A stretch of DNA of 64,000 nt from Oikopleura dioica (taxonomy: Eukaryota; Chordata; Appendicularia; Copelata; Oikopleuridae): NCBI GenBank assembly GCA_907165135.1, contig OU015568.1, forward strand, positions 16,131,208-16,195,207, given 5' to 3'. Positions 47,201-57,292 of the stretch are shown one piece after another. Under the pieces are notes generated by a model. That model did not search any database and was not told the DNA's origin. It saw nothing but the letters and a program-made list of their open reading frames with translations. Made by a program: the position numbers and the translations under genes. Position 1 is the first letter of the stretch. Every line of letters begins with the position of its first letter.

Positions 47201-47367
47201 GATCGATTCGACATGAACAGTAAAAAAGGTAATTCATTGATTTACTAGGAGATTATAATTACTAATTATTCTTAGCCGTTGAAAACCCGGACGACTTACA
47301 AACAACTCATCAAGAAGAAGACGTCGCTCTCACTGACGCCTTTATTGTAAGATCGTGCACCATCTAG
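44237..47367 (+). CDS. Operon gene G: large type II membrane glycoprotein with cytoplasmic PPAY
   Basis: Exons 44237-44635, 44681-45149, 45192-47228, 47276-47367; 998 aa. ATG 44237 follows the acceptor-like CTAAAAACAG at ~44207, which lies after the ATG of a competing frame (44194). PPAY at residues ~129-132, a Thr-rich stretch, then a membrane segment (MFLIILGITILLTLLLILLGLLF, ~residues 202-224), and a ~770-residue C-terminal region with at least nine N-glycosylation sites (NFT, NIS, NDS, NFS, NQT, NVS, NTT and others) and paired Cys. This is the layout of a type II viral attachment/fusion protein with a late domain inside (inference). Exon 3 uses the second AG of an AGAG acceptor, or the intron is retained; both keep frame. 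Confidence 0.62.
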
Positions 47368-47397
47368 TATTCTAACGTATAAATTAGCTTCCCTCGA

Positions 47398-48173
47398 ATG
47401 AAATTCGTCAGCAGAATCGAGAGCGGTTGCAAAATGAGCACTCAGGTAATTTACATTTAAGAATTATAGAAGCTTAATGATTATTGTAGCCGGCGCCGGA
47501 TCAGCAAGAGAAGACGTACAACAACTCTCCCGAATTGACGACGACGTTTCAGGACGAGTTGCTGTCAACAAGTTCAGAGGAACCTCGCACGCCAAGCCCG
47601 ATACACTTCCCACCAATCGAATCGTTGGTCTCGAAGAAACCTACAGAGACGCAAACGGACCAGGTTGTCCCCGATTTGGAGTCAGCCAGCCTTCTAAGAC
47701 ACAAGAATCCGGGCACGCTCATTCATACGATAGGCCCGTGTACCGTCAATTACCACACGACACCAGCCGTCGACCAGAATCAATCGTATTGGGCTCACCC
47801 CAATCCACCGGCACAATGGGCGCCTCAAGCATGTACAACTCCTTGGAGACCGCCGCAGAACCTCTCTCCAGAAGAATTACAGTCGACGATGTCGTTTCCT
47901 ATATCAGGGAAATCGTTGATCCACTTGAGCGCATCCGGGCGGCTCTTGCGGATCGAACCTCTGTGCAACTGCTGCCAGCTGCCCTGGATGTCTTCAACGA
48001 GCTCCGCGTCCCATCATCAACCGCCCCCACAAGCGCATTCTCAACCGCCGTCTCCGTGTCAGCCGGCGAGTCCAACTCAGCTACCTCAAGCAACCGACCT
48101 TCGCATCCATCGACGCGTCAATTTTGATGAACCGTCCAAGAAAAAATCCAGAGGCGCTATCAACAAACGCTAA
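47398..48173 (+). CDS. Operon gene H: 243-aa Pro-rich protein
   Basis: Exons 47398-47445 and 47490-48173 with a 44-bp intron. ATG 47398 is 9 bp after the acceptor-like TATAAATTAG and 31 bp after the stop of gene G. Short N-terminus, then Pro/Gln/Ser-rich sequence with scattered Cys and Trp, ending NFDEPSKKKSRGAINKR. No membrane segment or known domain. A second frame over the same DNA (47477-48127) is also open, but it would have to be joined to gene G by retaining another intron phase; I prefer the 47398 model because the exon phases and codon use fit better. Confidence 0.55.
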
Positions 48174-48363
48174 AAAGGTAGTTTTTCAAGTAAAAAAACA
48201 TCTAACAAAAATTTTAGCTTTCAATCTTTGCCACTTCCAGCGACACCGATCTCCCGAGCTACAATTTAAATGTTTCCTGTTAAATGTTTCATGTTCTTTC
48301 TTTACTTTTTTGTGCTATTTTCAAAATAAATCAAAGTTTTTTAACCACTTTTTAATTGTGTTT
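48174..48363. terminator. Shared 3' region of convergent operons
   Basis: 190 bp between the stop of gene H (plus) and gene I (minus); AATAAA at ~48326 on plus. The tight tail-to-tail packing suggests the two blocks belong to the same unit. Confidence 0.5.
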
Positions 48364-49307
48364 TTATTTAAAAAGCCAGGCAGTAGGGTATTGTTTTAGA
48401 ACTATTTGAAAGGCAAGTAAACGGTGAACTCTAACATTACTTTCTGAAAAAACATCTCTTGTATGATAAGTGTTTGTTAATAATTGTGCGCCAAACTCTT
48501 TCGGGTTAAGTTCAGCGCAGAGATCATCGAGGTCTTTTTGATTACGAATGAATTCAGTAATCGTTACAGATCCCCAACCGTTCGGATAGGCTATTTGCGT
48601 TTGAGTTACAGTTTCTGGCTCGCCTGTTTTATAATTGTAGACAGTAGCAGTAGACTTAGTACTATAAAAGGCGTCTACGCTTATACGAAGTAATCCAGAA
48701 AAAACGCTTACTAAATTACGGATAAGTTTGACAATATCACGATTATTTAATACAGTGATAACATATCTATTGCACAAGTCCTTCCATCTTCCCATGCTGT
48801 CGGCGCCAGGATTGAGTGGATAATGTTGCCATCCCTGCTCTAAAAATCGGTAAAATAAACATCAACTGAACAATAATTACTGATAAGATGTCTGACTGGC
48901 GCTCGTATAGGATGGTCTTTTCCAATAAGAGCGTCAAGTTCTTCGGGTTCAAAATAATCATCAGTTGGAAAAATAGGCGGAACAAGTCGTCGCAGTTGAT
49001 TTTGCTCATGAATAACGTTTGGTTTTAGAGCTTCCTCAGAAAAATTAAAATCTTCTTGAATTCTCGCTTTAGGGTAAAACCATTGAATTTGTTCTGGCGT
49101 TAATGCGTATTCTGAGCGCTGAGCTTTAAAAGCTGCCATGAAATCTTCCAGGGGCTCTCCAGAACGAGGAGGATTGTTTTCCATTCCAGCGTAGTACCTT
49201 CGTTTTGTTCTTCGTATTTGAGCCGCTGTAGCAAAAACATCTTCCACATAATTTTCAACTGCGTCATTAATCACACTCGATTCAACATTTAAACTGTCTG
49301 CATCCAT
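48364..49307 (-). CDS. 300-aa protein downstream of DNA polymerase, unknown
   Basis: Exon 1 is 49307-48881, intron 48880-48840 (41 bp), exon 2 is 48839-48364; phases fit. ATG follows the acceptor-like AATATTTAG and lies 53 bp after the polymerase stop. Mixed globular composition; no membrane segment. Last gene of the minus-strand Polinton-type chain, a position where minor capsid or protease genes can occur, but I see neither a protease triad nor a jelly-roll signature by eye. Confidence 0.6.
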
Positions 49308-49360
49308 TCTAAATATTTATCTCATCAAGTTTTTTAGCCAGTGTAAAAATTGAAATAAAA

Positions 49361-52300
49361 TTAATAATATGTTCCGTCAGCTTTTTTCAAGGCATAAGTA
49401 CGAATCTTGTCTTTATCAATTATGCGCTTTTTCAGAGCGCCGTTTATAACTCGCTTCGAAAGAACTTTCGTTTTGATTTGCTTGTTTACTTGATCGAACA
49501 TAAACAAGGGCATATTTTTCACAACGCTATCTTCCATGTTGTCCGAAAACAGGGCCGCAAGATAATCCAAGTAACGAAGTTTAATTTTTTTTGCGCAACC
49601 TTTGGCGGATCGCTTGACATTTGTTTCATTTAAAACGGCTTGATTATATTCCTCTAGCACTTCAAACACTCGATGACGATTTTCAGGAGCTACGATTGCT
49701 TCATCTATTCTATTGGGCTCGCATTCGGTCATTATATAGCATTTAGCGCTGAGCGCTATAAACCATCCACTCTTAAGTTTCGCCTCTACTTTTAAAAGAC
49801 CTGGTTCTTTCTGGGAAGCTGGAGTGTCTGTAGCAAACCACTTCGGCTTTATTTTCGTTTCCCATTCATCTTTCAACGAAGCTTTGACACATTCATCCAA
49901 CGTTTCTTCTCCCAATGCGAGAACAAATGAATCTGTATCGCAATAACATATTTGAACCATCCCCTCTTCCATGTATTCATCAAGAACATCGCGAAATTTG
50001 AAAAATAGTAGCTTACTGTTTTGATAAACAAAGAGCTGAACTTGAAGAGCGGTACTATGGTTGACCACCTTTTTACTAAATGTAGCTTCATGAAGTGGAT
50101 CGCATTTCGTCTTTTCGGCCTGGAGAGTAGACAGCGATTTTAGTCGAGGATTTCGAAGCGCTGTATACAAATCGCTTGATGATAAGATTCGTGTTTTTAG
50201 AAACTTAGATCGATTAATTGCAAAGTAACCCACCGCTGAGTTGAGAATAAATTTTATCCAGTTTTGACCTGCTTGATCCCCTTTTGCTGCCGCCTTCACT
50301 CGATCAGCGACAAGATCGTTCACGAAATTCTCAAAAGGTTTACCTCGGTAATAGGACAGAAAATATTTGACTCTGTACTCAATCCCCATTTTTGCATAAT
50401 AATGAAGCATCTGCGAAGAAATAAAGTAATTGTCCACGTTAAAACAAAATACGTTTTCCTCACAAGGAAACATTCGTTTTTTCTGATTATCTGAGAGAGT
50501 TTCGTTTAAATCACCTTGTAAATCTTCCCGATAAATCTTCTTACGAGCAAAAATAGGCGGCATATACTTATATTTTTCAATGACTGATCGAGGTGAACGT
50601 AGATCCACCATTGCAAATCCGAAAAACTTACTTTCACCATTTTCATCTTCTTCGAGAACCAGTTTTTTAAATTCGGCTTCAGTAACACCTTCTTGACCAG
50701 AAGCCAATCCTGAGGGGTTTTTCGCACCCTTGAATAAAAATGGGTAGGATTTAGAATAAGGGCTTTTATTAGTCGACTCCAAAATTTTCCACTCTCTTTT
50801 CCACTCGCAAGCCATTATGATTGTAATACAGTGAGGAAAATTCTGAGGTCCTTCTGTTTCTTCCCATTCACTACCGTTCCAGTGTTTAAGAGGTTTTCCC
50901 CAATTTTCAATACCGTCCATTTTGCGAACATCCTCAATAATCTTCTGCATCCTTGAATCTTCTTTTTTCAGTAAGCCGTCTTTCGTAAAGGGGATGTAAA
51001 TTTTTGTGCCGGTCGCAGGATCGGTAAGTTCTTTTTTCTCTGCACGACTTGGTTTTATTTTGCATTTCTGGTTTGTACAGGGATGAAACGCGCATCCTCG
51101 GTACTCAAAAAAATATCGCTTTTTGATCAGTCGTATTGGCGAATTTTCTTCATCATTCGATTGAATTAAGATGTGTTCATCTTTACTCTCCGCATAGCCG
51201 TCAATATAATAATTACCAATTTTCTTTTCTTCCAAATTATACGAATGCTCAATCGATCCATTAAAAGAAAACTCATCCGACCAATTTAAGTATTCCAACC
51301 ATCGAATAGACTCCAGTGAAGTATTTTGACGCTGATGAAACATTCCCTTGCTAAAAAATCGCTCCTCATCGGCATAACACAACGAGGAAGAATAGCCCAT
51401 TTTCTGTAGAGTGTATTTTATACCCGGCCCGCAAGGAAGATCCCCTCGAAAAGACTGTGGATATAAACTGTTAAAATCGTAAGTTATAACAGCTTTAATT
51501 ATTTTTCCAAGTCTCGTTTTCCATGCAAATTCAGGAATAGCAGGATTTGGCCCATTCAAATACACCGCTCTATGAAGAACTTGAACGATCCCTCCTGTAA
51601 GATTATTCCGCATGTCTCGCAGTAATTCTGGAAAGGCAGGAGAGATGGAGTAAATTGGCGGACATTTTCTATCATATTTCAAGAAGGCGATTTTATGAGC
51701 AAGTTGAGAAATGCTTAATTCGGAATGAATGCCTAATCCAAATCGTCGTTGATTTGATAAAGCAAATGAAGAAATGGACCCCTGCAAAAGCACACAGTCG
51801 TTGTAATTATAATCAATAAGAAAATCCAACATCGTGATCGGCTTTTCATTTGTACTCTTTTCTTCAAGCGCGTACCATCGATCAACAGAAGCCCTGTACA
51901 TTTTCGGTGAAAAACGGAAAAAAGCGCAAGTGGCTTCGTCGTCTGCGTCCAGATGCCAGCGATTTTTATCGTCGCTCCAAGAAATAAACTTGTCAATCTT
52001 AGTTGTCCATTTAACATAAAGATCAATAGTATCGCGGTCTTGTAAAAAACTTTCACCAGCAGAAGATTCATCAACAGGAGGAAGATTATCATAATGACCA
52101 TTTGCGACAGGATCGTCGAAAATATGCGTCAATTTCAAGAACCGACATATTTGGCTCGCAAGTTCTTTTCGCTCGTTTTTCCACTTACCTTCTTGGATCT
52201 TAGTCGCAATAATGTTGTCCATTTCAATAACGTATTCATTCGTTGCAACAGACATAGTAGAATAAAAACAAGGGTACGCTGGGAGTTCTTTTGCTTTCCT

Positions 52301-54811
52301 TATTTGGTCAAGTTTGTTGTACCATTCATAACAAAATGAGCCTTTTGCAAAAAGTTCTTCATCAAGACCACACGATCTTGCGAGCTTTTCCAGCGCCATC
52401 GGACAAGTGTAATTTTTGAAATCTCGAAAACTGAGATTGAGCGCTTCCAAAACCATATATCCAGTTGCTCGTTTTATGAAGCTAATGAGCTTCGTATTTC
52501 CGCCAACAAAGAAGAATAAAACAGAAACCAGGGTTGGGAAAAGAACTACCATGTCGTATCGTTCGCCGACCCAAGAATAAATTTTCAACTTGTAAAAGTC
52601 TTTCAGATATTTGAGTTTTTTACGATACGCAGCCAACAGATAAGGATTACTACCTTGTCCAGCTTCTTTTTTCTTATTTTCATCCTCAATAAGTTTCTCA
52701 TAATGTTGAACGCCTTGAAATATGCAACTAGGAATCTTGCTTTCCATTTTCTTCTGAAGAGTAAGAAGATAATTAATGAGCTCAGTGATCATTATTAAAG
52801 TTCCCTCGACTTCATCCGTTTTACGAACGAAGCACTCTCGCTCACCGCTACTAGTGATAGTCGCCAAAGTAGCCAATTTATGAAATTTTTCTCCAGTTGA
52901 AAAACCGTTACAGTTCATTGTGCACTCAATATCGTAAACGACGAAATATTCTTGCACATAGTCGAACGCTGGCAGGTACTCTTCAGCAACTAGCTCGTGC
53001 ACATGATCCATAATCCGATGAGATTCGACAGTCTGATTTATAATATCAATAGTGTCAAGATTGCAGGATGCTTCATGCTTCTTCATTTTTCTTTTATTGG
53101 CGTGAGTATACAAACAATTAGGGGTTTTACACTTAGGAAGCTCTATAACCATTCGATCAGGTAAAATTCGAACAAGTGTTTGGTCGTTGAAAACGTTCGG
53201 TATCAGCGTAAGAACGTTACGTACTGGCATATATTCAGCATAAAGTGACGATTCAACACTATCGTTCGTATTTTGCAACGGTGAAATTGCATCAGTATTA
53301 TCGTCGGAAGAAGCAGATTCCAGCGGAGCCTCCGGCAACAAATCATCATCATCCTGATAAAGCAAATCATCATTCGACCGTAGTTCTGACGAACTCTCCT
53401 CGTTGTTTTTTGATACAGTGCATTGATTTTCGACGAATGGGTTTATTTCACGACTTTTTTCAGTACTCGCATTCTCGGTCAATTTATCGAAATCAACAAA
53501 TGATAAATCGTCATCATTCGTTTCTGCAGCAGTTGTTCCTAAAAGTTCTTGCATGTCCTCTTCGTCGCTCTGCAATACTTCTGTGGCGTCGTGTAGATTA
53601 TGTTTATGATTTTTTGTCCACCGTAGAATTTGAGCAGTCTTTTTTCTGCTTAAAAATCGTGAACATTTACTGTAACGCCGCTGATAATCCTTATTCGCCG
53701 CGTAAAGCGGTAACAATCCAGGATAATTATCGAACTCTCTGTAGGTAAGATTCGTCAGTCGTTTAAATTCTCTTGCAAACTCATCTTCTTGCATAGGAGC
53801 AGCCAAAATATTCATATTTACGCAATCTGAAGTTCCCATCGCCGCGTAAACACAGCGCTTCAGATTGACATTGTCGTTTATGATTTTACCGACGAAAAGT
53901 CGAATATTGACTTTGTATTTGTTCCTTATTTTTTGAAAAATACCATCTGCAATCGAAAATTGTTTGTCGGCGTGCGCTTCCCCAAACAGCTCTTTTTTTA
54001 TCTCCGCAATTTTGAGATTATATTCGCAAGAAGGTAATTTAGGCCATCGAACTTTGACCAGTGCGTTCCAAATACTTACCCAGTTTTTATCACGATCCTC
54101 GAAAGTGCGCCTAGTAGGCAAAAGATGAAATGTTCCAAGACGCCAAAAGTAGGGACGCGCGCTTTGAAGAACGACACAAGGTCGAGTTGACATTGGATTC
54201 GCAGACTCTAATCTGCCAATGACCTCTCCAACATTTTCGCGACATCCAACTCGATGCGGTCGATAACTAATACCAAGAGGACGAAAATAGCCACCATACA
54301 ACGCATAAATATCAATGTCCAAAAATCGTTCTAGTTTCGGTAAATCTGCTCTTGTTGGCGACAAACCAAACTTTTTAACCAGTTCACTTGTATCTACTTT
54401 TGAAAGCGATTCCCTTAGTTCTTGATTTAATTTTGTTGGAACTTTTGGATAAATCTGTTTCAAATAGTTCCACCAGTTAATTCCCAGCAGAATTGTATCG
54501 TAGACATTCGACTGATTTCGCTCATCTTCCGGATTTGCGGGAGAATACTCATCGCTGGAAATACTCAAAGTGCGAGTTCGGCTCTCATCTTGCTCGTTGT
54601 TGTCATCAGAATCTTCATCGCTTTCCAATGGATCGGGCCTCTGGCGAGGTATTTTTACCACTTCTTCGGATTCACTTTCATAATTTTCTCCTGCAAAGAA
54701 AGCACTTTCTGCAGATTTTTGATTATTTGCTGATGCTAATAAATGTCTTCGTTTTTTTTGGTAGTTAGTTTTTGATAAGCCTTTTGCTCTATTAGGCAAA
54801 AAACGCTTCAT
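49361..54811 (-). CDS. polB: Protein-primed family B DNA polymerase with long N-terminal extension
   Basis: 1816 aa, single exon; ATG 54811 chosen because the nine codons above it lack an ATG. Exonuclease motifs: YDIECT (~624), GERYDMVVLFP (~747), DYNYNDC (~999). Polymerase motif A DFNSLYP (~1111), motif B K-x3-NSAVGY (~1518), motif C YCDTDSF (~1622). The long insertions around A to C match protein-primed PolB of Polintons/adintoviruses. Typical Polinton polymerases are ~1100-1300 aa; here ~550 extra N-terminal residues include an acidic disordered tract and a Cys/His cluster C-x4-C-x2-H...H-x4-C (~559-581) that may bind zinc. It would replicate linear DNA from a terminal protein. Confidence 0.95.
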   Translation of the reverse strand: MKRFLPNRAKGLSKTNYQKKRRHLLASANNQKSAESAFFAGENYESESEEVVKIPRQRPDPLESDEDSDDNNEQDESRTRTLSISSDEYSPANPEDERNQSNVYDTILLGINWWNYLKQIYPKVPTKLNQELRESLSKVDTSELVKKFGLSPTRADLPKLERFLDIDIYALYGGYFRPLGISYRPHRVGCRENVGEVIGRLESANPMSTRPCVVLQSARPYFWRLGTFHLLPTRRTFEDRDKNWVSIWNALVKVRWPKLPSCEYNLKIAEIKKELFGEAHADKQFSIADGIFQKIRNKYKVNIRLFVGKIINDNVNLKRCVYAAMGTSDCVNMNILAAPMQEDEFAREFKRLTNLTYREFDNYPGLLPLYAANKDYQRRYSKCSRFLSRKKTAQILRWTKNHKHNLHDATEVLQSDEEDMQELLGTTAAETNDDDLSFVDFDKLTENASTEKSREINPFVENQCTVSKNNEESSSELRSNDDLLYQDDDDLLPEAPLESASSDDNTDAISPLQNTNDSVESSLYAEYMPVRNVLTLIPNVFNDQTLVRILPDRMVIELPKCKTPNCLYTHANKRKMKKHEASCNLDTIDIINQTVESHRIMDHVHELVAEEYLPAFDYVQEYFVVYDIECTMNCNGFSTGEKFHKLATLATITSSGERECFVRKTDEVEGTLIMITELINYLLTLQKKMESKIPSCIFQGVQHYEKLIEDENKKKEAGQGSNPYLLAAYRKKLKYLKDFYKLKIYSWVGERYDMVVLFPTLVSVLFFFVGGNTKLISFIKRATGYMVLEALNLSFRDFKNYTCPMALEKLARSCGLDEELFAKGSFCYEWYNKLDQIRKAKELPAYPCFYSTMSVATNEYVIEMDNIIATKIQEGKWKNERKELASQICRFLKLTHIFDDPVANGHYDNLPPVDESSAGESFLQDRDTIDLYVKWTTKIDKFISWSDDKNRWHLDADDEATCAFFRFSPKMYRASVDRWYALEEKSTNEKPITMLDFLIDYNYNDCVLLQGSISSFALSNQRRFGLGIHSELSISQLAHKIAFLKYDRKCPPIYSISPAFPELLRDMRNNLTGGIVQVLHRAVYLNGPNPAIPEFAWKTRLGKIIKAVITYDFNSLYPQSFRGDLPCGPGIKYTLQKMGYSSSLCYADEERFFSKGMFHQRQNTSLESIRWLEYLNWSDEFSFNGSIEHSYNLEEKKIGNYYIDGYAESKDEHILIQSNDEENSPIRLIKKRYFFEYRGCAFHPCTNQKCKIKPSRAEKKELTDPATGTKIYIPFTKDGLLKKEDSRMQKIIEDVRKMDGIENWGKPLKHWNGSEWEETEGPQNFPHCITIIMACEWKREWKILESTNKSPYSKSYPFLFKGAKNPSGLASGQEGVTEAEFKKLVLEEDENGESKFFGFAMVDLRSPRSVIEKYKYMPPIFARKKIYREDLQGDLNETLSDNQKKRMFPCEENVFCFNVDNYFISSQMLHYYAKMGIEYRVKYFLSYYRGKPFENFVNDLVADRVKAAAKGDQAGQNWIKFILNSAVGYFAINRSKFLKTRILSSSDLYTALRNPRLKSLSTLQAEKTKCDPLHEATFSKKVVNHSTALQVQLFVYQNSKLLFFKFRDVLDEYMEEGMVQICYCDTDSFVLALGEETLDECVKASLKDEWETKIKPKWFATDTPASQKEPGLLKVEAKLKSGWFIALSAKCYIMTECEPNRIDEAIVAPENRHRVFEVLEEYNQAVLNETNVKRSAKGCAKKIKLRYLDYLAALFSDNMEDSVVKNMPLFMFDQVNKQIKTKVLSKRVINGALKKRIIDKDKIRTYALKKADGTYY

Positions 54812-54919
54812 AAAAAAGTTAACACAAGATTTATTCACAGCTAGCGTTATATATAAAAAAATTGTCAGCAGAGAGTAACACGTTCAAGTACGCCATTCGC
54901 AGCGCTGTCAGTGGAGTCG

Positions 54920-56814
54920 CTAACGCGACAGTTTAGCTCGTTTGGCTGGCGATCGTCCGATTTGTTCCGTATTGTCCAGATGTATTGAAGGAGTTTGATT
55001 GTCTGGCGTTGCCTTGCACATCACAGTCGATCTTGAAATGACGGAAGCTTCTAAAATTTTTTTAATACAGTAATTTTAACTTTTAAAACTAACCATTTCT
55101 TGACGCATCTAAAACTAGATTATCCACCGGAAATCGCATGATGAACGGAGCCCAGCCCTTTTTTAAAGCAGTCCTGAACGTTATTCGGATTTGCACTGTT
55201 CCCATCATATCTCGACGATCGCCAAAATAAATGGGAACAAACCAGTTTTGATTACAAAACTGAAAAAAATCAAGGCCTTCCCCCACAGTTTTATTTGCAT
55301 AGCGTCCGTTATGTCGAAGAAAATTAAGATAGTGATCTTGAGCAGAATTCCAGGGAGTACCGTGAGCGTGCTCGTTATCAACTAAGATTTCAAACTGCTC
55401 AATTTCAAATCCCTCCTCAAAAAGGGATGTTTTTGTAATACATCTGTCAAATGAAGGAGTTTTACGCTCCTCGCTCATTCCCGTAAATATCAACATATCC
55501 GGAAATAAGCCTCGAGAACATTCAACGATATATGTTCGATACCCTGGGGCCCATGTTCCAACGCACAATCGGGGGTGATAAAAGGGAATTTTAGCCTGTT
55601 TCTTACCAATCATCAAAGGTCGCTCATCCTTCGTTGGAGTGCAGAAAACACTTTCAAATTGAAGATGTCTAAGCATATCCGTAGTTAACGAAAAGTTAAT
55701 TGCGCTCTTCTTCCAAAATATTACATATTTGGTTTCACCGTCAATGACTCTATCGTACTTTGGAACTCTTCGATAGATCTTGTGAGCTCTCCAGGTTCCT
55801 GCAACTGCCGTTATGTTGTTTTCTTTGTCTTCAGGCGTACCTTTGTCGTAGAGCTCCTTTCGTTTATTTTCAGGTAAGTAAGGACCGCCGATACTTTCAA
55901 TTTGAAGATATTCAGGAGGTTGACCTTCTTCTGGGCTTTTAAACTTATCATCCGAACAGTCGCAAGAAGCTTCTGTTAAATGTTCGACCCATTCACTCAC
56001 TAGTTGAATGTCCTTATTAAAAGGATAATTCATTTTGGTACTAATGACGTTTCCTTTAACATCTGTCTCGTAAATATTGCTCTGTAAAGTCCTGAACTTT
56101 TGGTATTCGCTCCATTTCATTGCCATTCGCCGAGGAGTCTCCGATTTATCTTGATCCACGCTAGTTTGAGTAAGGAGCTCAAATTTAACTCGTGAGTCTG
56201 CAGGTAAAACTCGTTGTTGTCTCGCCAATCCGTGGCTAATTGGCGATCGAACAAGGTACCGATGATACAGCATTTCACATTTAACAGCTTTCTCGTCTTT
56301 TGAGATTTTAATGGACGTCTCCATTTCTTTCCACTCTTCCATCGCGTATTGTTGCCGATTTTCAACAAGATTGTAACCATTATGCTTGCACGTTAGAGTA
56401 AGCAATTCGTCAGCATCCGCATCGTAAGAATCGTAATGCCCCTCTGGAAATAATTCCACTTCCTGAGCTTTTGGCGAGTAGTTGAGTTTTTATAAAATTG
56501 TTGAAAAACAAGTATTCCAATCCATTTGTCCAAGTTGAAAAGATGCATTCATCCAAAATATAGAAATTCAATTTATCTATTATTTTCGACGCAAAACTGT
56601 TATCAGGAACAAAGTTAGAAGGCATTTTTAGTTGAAATAAAATCGCACATCTGTCCAATTTGATTGGCAATTTATCAGGAGGCATAGCAAATGTTATTTT
56701 TCCGTTACCAGTCGAGAAGTCGCCCAAAGTGTGAAGCACTTTATATCCAGCGTAGGGATCTGGATTCTTCTTAGGCTTCTTGTAATAAAGTAGGTTTCCA
56801 AAATTTTCTTCCAT
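54920..56814 (-). CDS. Probable double-jelly-roll major capsid protein, frame-broken
   Basis: Frame 1 runs 56814-56410, frame 2 is open to 55094, then an intron 55093-55051 and last exon 55050-54920. ATG 56814 follows AATTTTAG. Frame 1 ends in a region where frame 2 continues the same style of sequence; the two overlap and the switch is +1 near an A-run (plus-strand T-run 56487-56491). No GT-AG intron joins them. Total ~615 codons, the usual size of Polinton capsid proteins; beta-rich sequence, a YFGDRRDM-type loop and C-terminal basic PAKRAKLSR (possible nuclear signal). Assignment rests on size, position between integrase and polymerase, and composition. The break may be a sequencing indel, decay or recoding. 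Confidence 0.6.
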
Positions 56815-57069
56815 AGTTGAACACTAAAATTTTATTACAACAAATAGTGAACAAAGATTCCTAGCCAAAAAGATCGCTTAGTTTATGTTTAGTAAGCAAT
56901 TGTATCATAATCCCTAATTTTAACGATAAAATGTTTATGTGAGCATAAATGAACGCAACTAAAAGAAGTTGAGTAAAAAAAATAGCGAATAAAATAATAA
57001 AAAAAATAGTTTTTTTCAGTGTTGATATGTTGCAATGCGAGCATGGTGCGCATTTTGACGAGAAGTTGT

Positions 57070-57267
57070 TTATGTTCGTCGCCTTCTTCGGCGCTTTCTC
57101 CGTTTTCGATTCGGTCTTCTTCGACGTCTCAATCGACGAGTTCGAGGTGCTCGCCGACGTCTTCGAGGCCGTCGTCGACGTTTTCGTTGACGAGTCGAAG
57201 GGGAAGCTAGAACCAAATTTCGTAATCGTGATAATCGCGGTTTTACAAGGTAAGATCTGCTTGTCAT
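57070..57267 (-). CDS. 65-aa protamine-like Arg-rich protein
   Basis: ATG 57267 immediately after the acceptor-like TTTTGTTTAG and 26 bp past the integrase stop; TAA at 57070. Residues 1-24 are mixed, and then ~40 residues are mostly Arg with Lys and Pro. This resembles DNA-condensing proteins such as protamines and adenovirus core protein VII/mu. Polinton-type viruses need to neutralise packaged DNA, so a genome-condensing role in the capsid is a reasonable inference. The complementary strand is also open over this stretch (57027-57287), a side effect of the Arg codon pattern. Confidence 0.65.
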   Translation of the reverse strand: MTSRSYLVKPRLSRLRNLVLASPSTRQRKRRRRPRRRRRAPRTRRLRRRRRPNRKRRKRRRRRRT

Positions 57268-57292
57268 CTAAACAAAAAAATAAATGAAATCT

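Noticed and set aside
47477-48127. Alternative frame over gene H
   Set aside because: Its ATG is inside the intron and codon use is poorer than in the 47398 model.
55089-56814. Normal GT-AG intron joining the two capsid frames
   Set aside because: The only GT...AG pair nearby (47 bp) leads into a third frame that stops at once.
57027-57287. Plus-strand hydrophobic/acidic ORF
   Set aside because: Exact complement of the Arg-rich gene; Arg codons read as Phe/Val/Asp on the other strand.
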